The translations under genes and the position numbers were made by a program. From Rhodospirillaceae bacterium (GTDB lineage Bacteria > Pseudomonadota > Alphaproteobacteria > Rhodospirillales_A > Casp-alpha2): a stretch of DNA of 7,483 bases. Of this stretch, positions 5,675 through 7,483 are shown one piece after another. Location of the stretch: NCBI GenBank assembly GCA_003488105.1, contig DNMS01000149.1, forward strand, positions 1-7,483, in the 5' to 3' direction. Position 1 is the stretch's first letter, and each line of letters begins with the position of its first letter. The notes below the pieces were generated by a model. It saw only the letters and a list, made by a program, of their open reading frames with translations, was not told where the DNA came from and ran no database searches.

Positions 5675-7483
5675 CTAGATGTCGATGTCCTGCACGAACT
5701 TCGCGTGTTCCTGGATATAGGCGAAGCGCAGTTCCGGTTTCCGTCCCATCAGGCTTTCCACCAGTTTCGCCGTCTGCCTGGCTTCGGACTTGATCTCGGG
5801 TCCGTCGCCCGTGGGGATCGTCACGCGCAGCAGGATACGCCTGTTCGGATCCATGGTGGTTTCCTTCAACTGGGACGGCGGCATTTCGCCCAGGCCCTTG
5901 AAGCGGCTGACGTCGACCTTGCCGCGGCCCTTGAACTCGGTCTCCATCAATTCGTCCTTATGCGCGTCGTCGCGGGCATAGGCCGATTTTCCGCCCTGGC
6001 TGAGCCGGTACAAGGGCGGCAGGGCCAGGTAGAGATGCCCCGTTTCCACCAGCTTGGGCATTTCCTGGAAGAAGAAGGTCATCAGAAGCGACGCGATATG
6101 GGCGCCGTCGACGTCGGCGTCGGTCATGATGATGACCTTCTCGTAGCGCAGGTCATCTTCCATGAACTGATCGCCGGTGCCGCAGCCGAGGGCTTCCATC
6201 AGGTCCGACAGTTCCTGATTGGCGCGCATTTTGTCGGCGGTGGCGCTGGCGACATTGAGGATTTTGCCACGTAAGGGGAGCACGGCCTGGGTCTCGCGCA
6301 GGCGCGCCTGCTTGGCGGAGCCGCCGGCGCTGTCGCCCTCGACCAGGAAGATTTCCGTGCCCTGGGAGGTGTTGCGCGTGCAGTCGGACAGCTTGCCCGG
6401 CAGGCGCACGCGGCGGGTCGCCGACTGACGCTTGGTTTCCTTGGCGGCGCGGCGCTTGAGGCGCATTTCCGCGCGCTCGATGGCGTGCTCCAGCAGGGCG
6501 TTGGCTTGGGCCGGGTGGCCGGACAGCCAGTGGTCGAAATGGTCGCGCACGGCGGTTTCGACCAGGCGGTGGGCCTCGGCCGTCGACAGCTTGTCCTTGG
6601 TCTGACCGACAAATTCCGGACCCTTGATGAAAACAGACAAGAGCAAGCCGGAATGGCCCATGATATCTTCGGCGGTGATTTCGGAGGCTTTCTTGTTTCC
6701 GGTCAGTTCCCCGAAATTGCGTAACCCTTTTGTGATGGCTGAGCGGAAGCCCGCTTCGTGCGTACCACCATCCGGGGTCGGAATAGTGTTGCAATAGGAG
6801 CGTGAAAATCCGTCCGCCTCGCCAAAGCCGGCGCGCGTCCAGGCAATGGCCCACTCGACCTTACCTTCGCCGCCTTGATCAACAAGACCGGTAAAGGCTG
6901 CATCGGTGATGGTCGCCTTGTCCTTGAAGACTTCATCCAGCTGGTCTGCCAATCCGTTCGGATAGGAGAGCGTGGCTTCGGCAGGAACCTTGGAATCTTC
7001 TGGCAGCAGGGAAGGATCACAGCTCCAGCGTACTTCAACGCCTCGATAGAGATAGGCTTTTGATCGCGCCATCTGAAACAGGCGGGCCGGGCGGAAACGC
7101 ATCTTTTCGCCGAAGATCTGGAAGTCCGGCTTGAACTTCACCACGGTCCCCCGGCGATTTGGCGCCGTGCCGACTTTTTTCAACTTGTCCTGCGGAATGC
7201 CGCGCGAGAAGGTCTGCCGGTACAGGATCTTGTCGCGTGCGACTTCAACTTCGACCAGTTCCGACAGCGCATTGACGACCGAAATGCCGACGCCGTGCAG
7301 GCCGCCGGCGGTCTCATAGGCCTTGTCGGAGAACTTGCCGCCCGCATGCAGTGTGGTCATGATGACTTCCAGCGCGGACTTTTTCGGGAATTTCGGGTGT
7401 GGATCAACCGGAATGCCGCGGCCATTGTCGCTTACCGCCAGGAAGCCATCGGCGTCGAGCTTGATCTCGATCCGGCTGGCATG
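5675..7483 (-). CDS. parE: DNA topoisomerase IV subunit B, 5'-truncated by the window
   Basis: The last 602 residues of the ATPase subunit of topoisomerase IV, which with ParC decatenates daughter chromosomes. Numbered from the window edge, the GHKL ATPase part has DNGRGIP (19-25), HPKFPKKSALEVIMTTLHAGGKF (29-51) and GGLHGVG (60-66). The transducer region is followed by the Toprim domain with EGDSAGGSA (from 382), PLRGKILNV, and TDADVDGAH (from 454), whose acidic residues bind Mg2+. The gene ends in PELRFAYIQEHAKFVQDIDI, a typical ParE tail. The segment HPKFP.KSALEVI and the lack of a GyrB-type insertion favour ParE over GyrB. The frame is open to the last base, so the start codon and the N-terminal Mg-ATP asparagine motif (about 50-60 residues) lie outside. 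The stop is 13 bases from the convergent methyltransferase stop, with no terminator between. Confidence 0.95.
   Translation of the reverse strand, partial: HASRIEIKLDADGFLAVSDNGRGIPVDPHPKFPKKSALEVIMTTLHAGGKFSDKAYETAGGLHGVGISVVNALSELVEVEVARDKILYRQTFSRGIPQDKLKKVGTAPNRRGTVVKFKPDFQIFGEKMRFRPARLFQMARSKAYLYRGVEVRWSCDPSLLPEDSKVPAEATLSYPNGLADQLDEVFKDKATITDAAFTGLVDQGGEGKVEWAIAWTRAGFGEADGFSRSYCNTIPTPDGGTHEAGFRSAITKGLRNFGELTGNKKASEITAEDIMGHSGLLLSVFIKGPEFVGQTKDKLSTAEAHRLVETAVRDHFDHWLSGHPAQANALLEHAIERAEMRLKRRAAKETKRQSATRRVRLPGKLSDCTRNTSQGTEIFLVEGDSAGGSAKQARLRETQAVLPLRGKILNVASATADKMRANQELSDLMEALGCGTGDQFMEDDLRYEKVIIMTDADVDGAHIASLLMTFFFQEMPKLVETGHLYLALPPLYRLSQGGKSAYARDDAHKDELMETEFKGRGKVDVSRFKGLGEMPPSQLKETTMDPNRRILLRVTIPTGDGPEIKSEARQTAKLVESLMGRKPELRFAYIQEHAKFVQDIDI

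Noticed and set aside
5675..7483. GyrB instead of ParE
   Set aside because: The HPKFPKKSALEVI segment, the C-terminal ending and the absence of a GyrB insertion fit alphaproteobacterial ParE better.

Overview
The window (7,483 bases, GC-rich) looks like chromosomal core DNA of an alphaproteobacterium, probably of the Rhodospirillales type. The signs are GC-rich codon use, the rplM-rpsI pair with a long acidic S9 N-terminus, a short (type 2) ArgC, and a ParE with the alphaproteobacterial 'HPKFPKKSALEVI' segment. I see no mobile elements, tRNA, rRNA, CRISPR or prophage genes. This is inference from protein character; no database search was possible.

Left end (1-658): the first codons of an enoyl-CoA hydratase/isomerase gene run leftward off the window, and a PaaI-type hotdog thioesterase gene runs rightward. 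The 144-bp gap between them holds a perfect 26-bp palindrome that overlaps the likely thioesterase promoter. This resembles a locally regulated acyl-CoA metabolism pair.

Ribosomal block (659-1866): a promoter with a perfect 18-bp palindrome over its -10 box, then a second plain sigma70-like promoter, then rplM (L13) and rpsI (S9) as a tight operon. A hairpin and a strong intrinsic terminator follow.

Middle (1895-3948): a small leftward gene for a DUF3764-like protein, a divergent rightward gene for a secreted or periplasmic SoxW-like thioredoxin with a CPYC motif, and a leftward alpha/beta hydrolase of the MetX (homoserine acetyltransferase) family with an atypical nucleophile elbow. The last two genes converge with only 6 bp between their stop codons.

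Right part (4033-7483): argC (arginine biosynthesis) with its own promoter, followed 11 bp later by a GTG-started gene for a membrane-anchored SAM-dependent methyltransferase. That protein resembles the FAM173/ATPSCKMT group of lysine methyltransferases. It converges, with a 13-bp gap, on parE (topoisomerase IV subunit B), which runs leftward and lacks its N-terminus because the window ends.

Most of the window is ordinary housekeeping sequence and I find no multi-gene novel system. The items most worth a second look are the two perfect palindromes (around 186 and 678), the FAM173-like methyltransferase, and the three small proteins of unknown or weakly assigned function.
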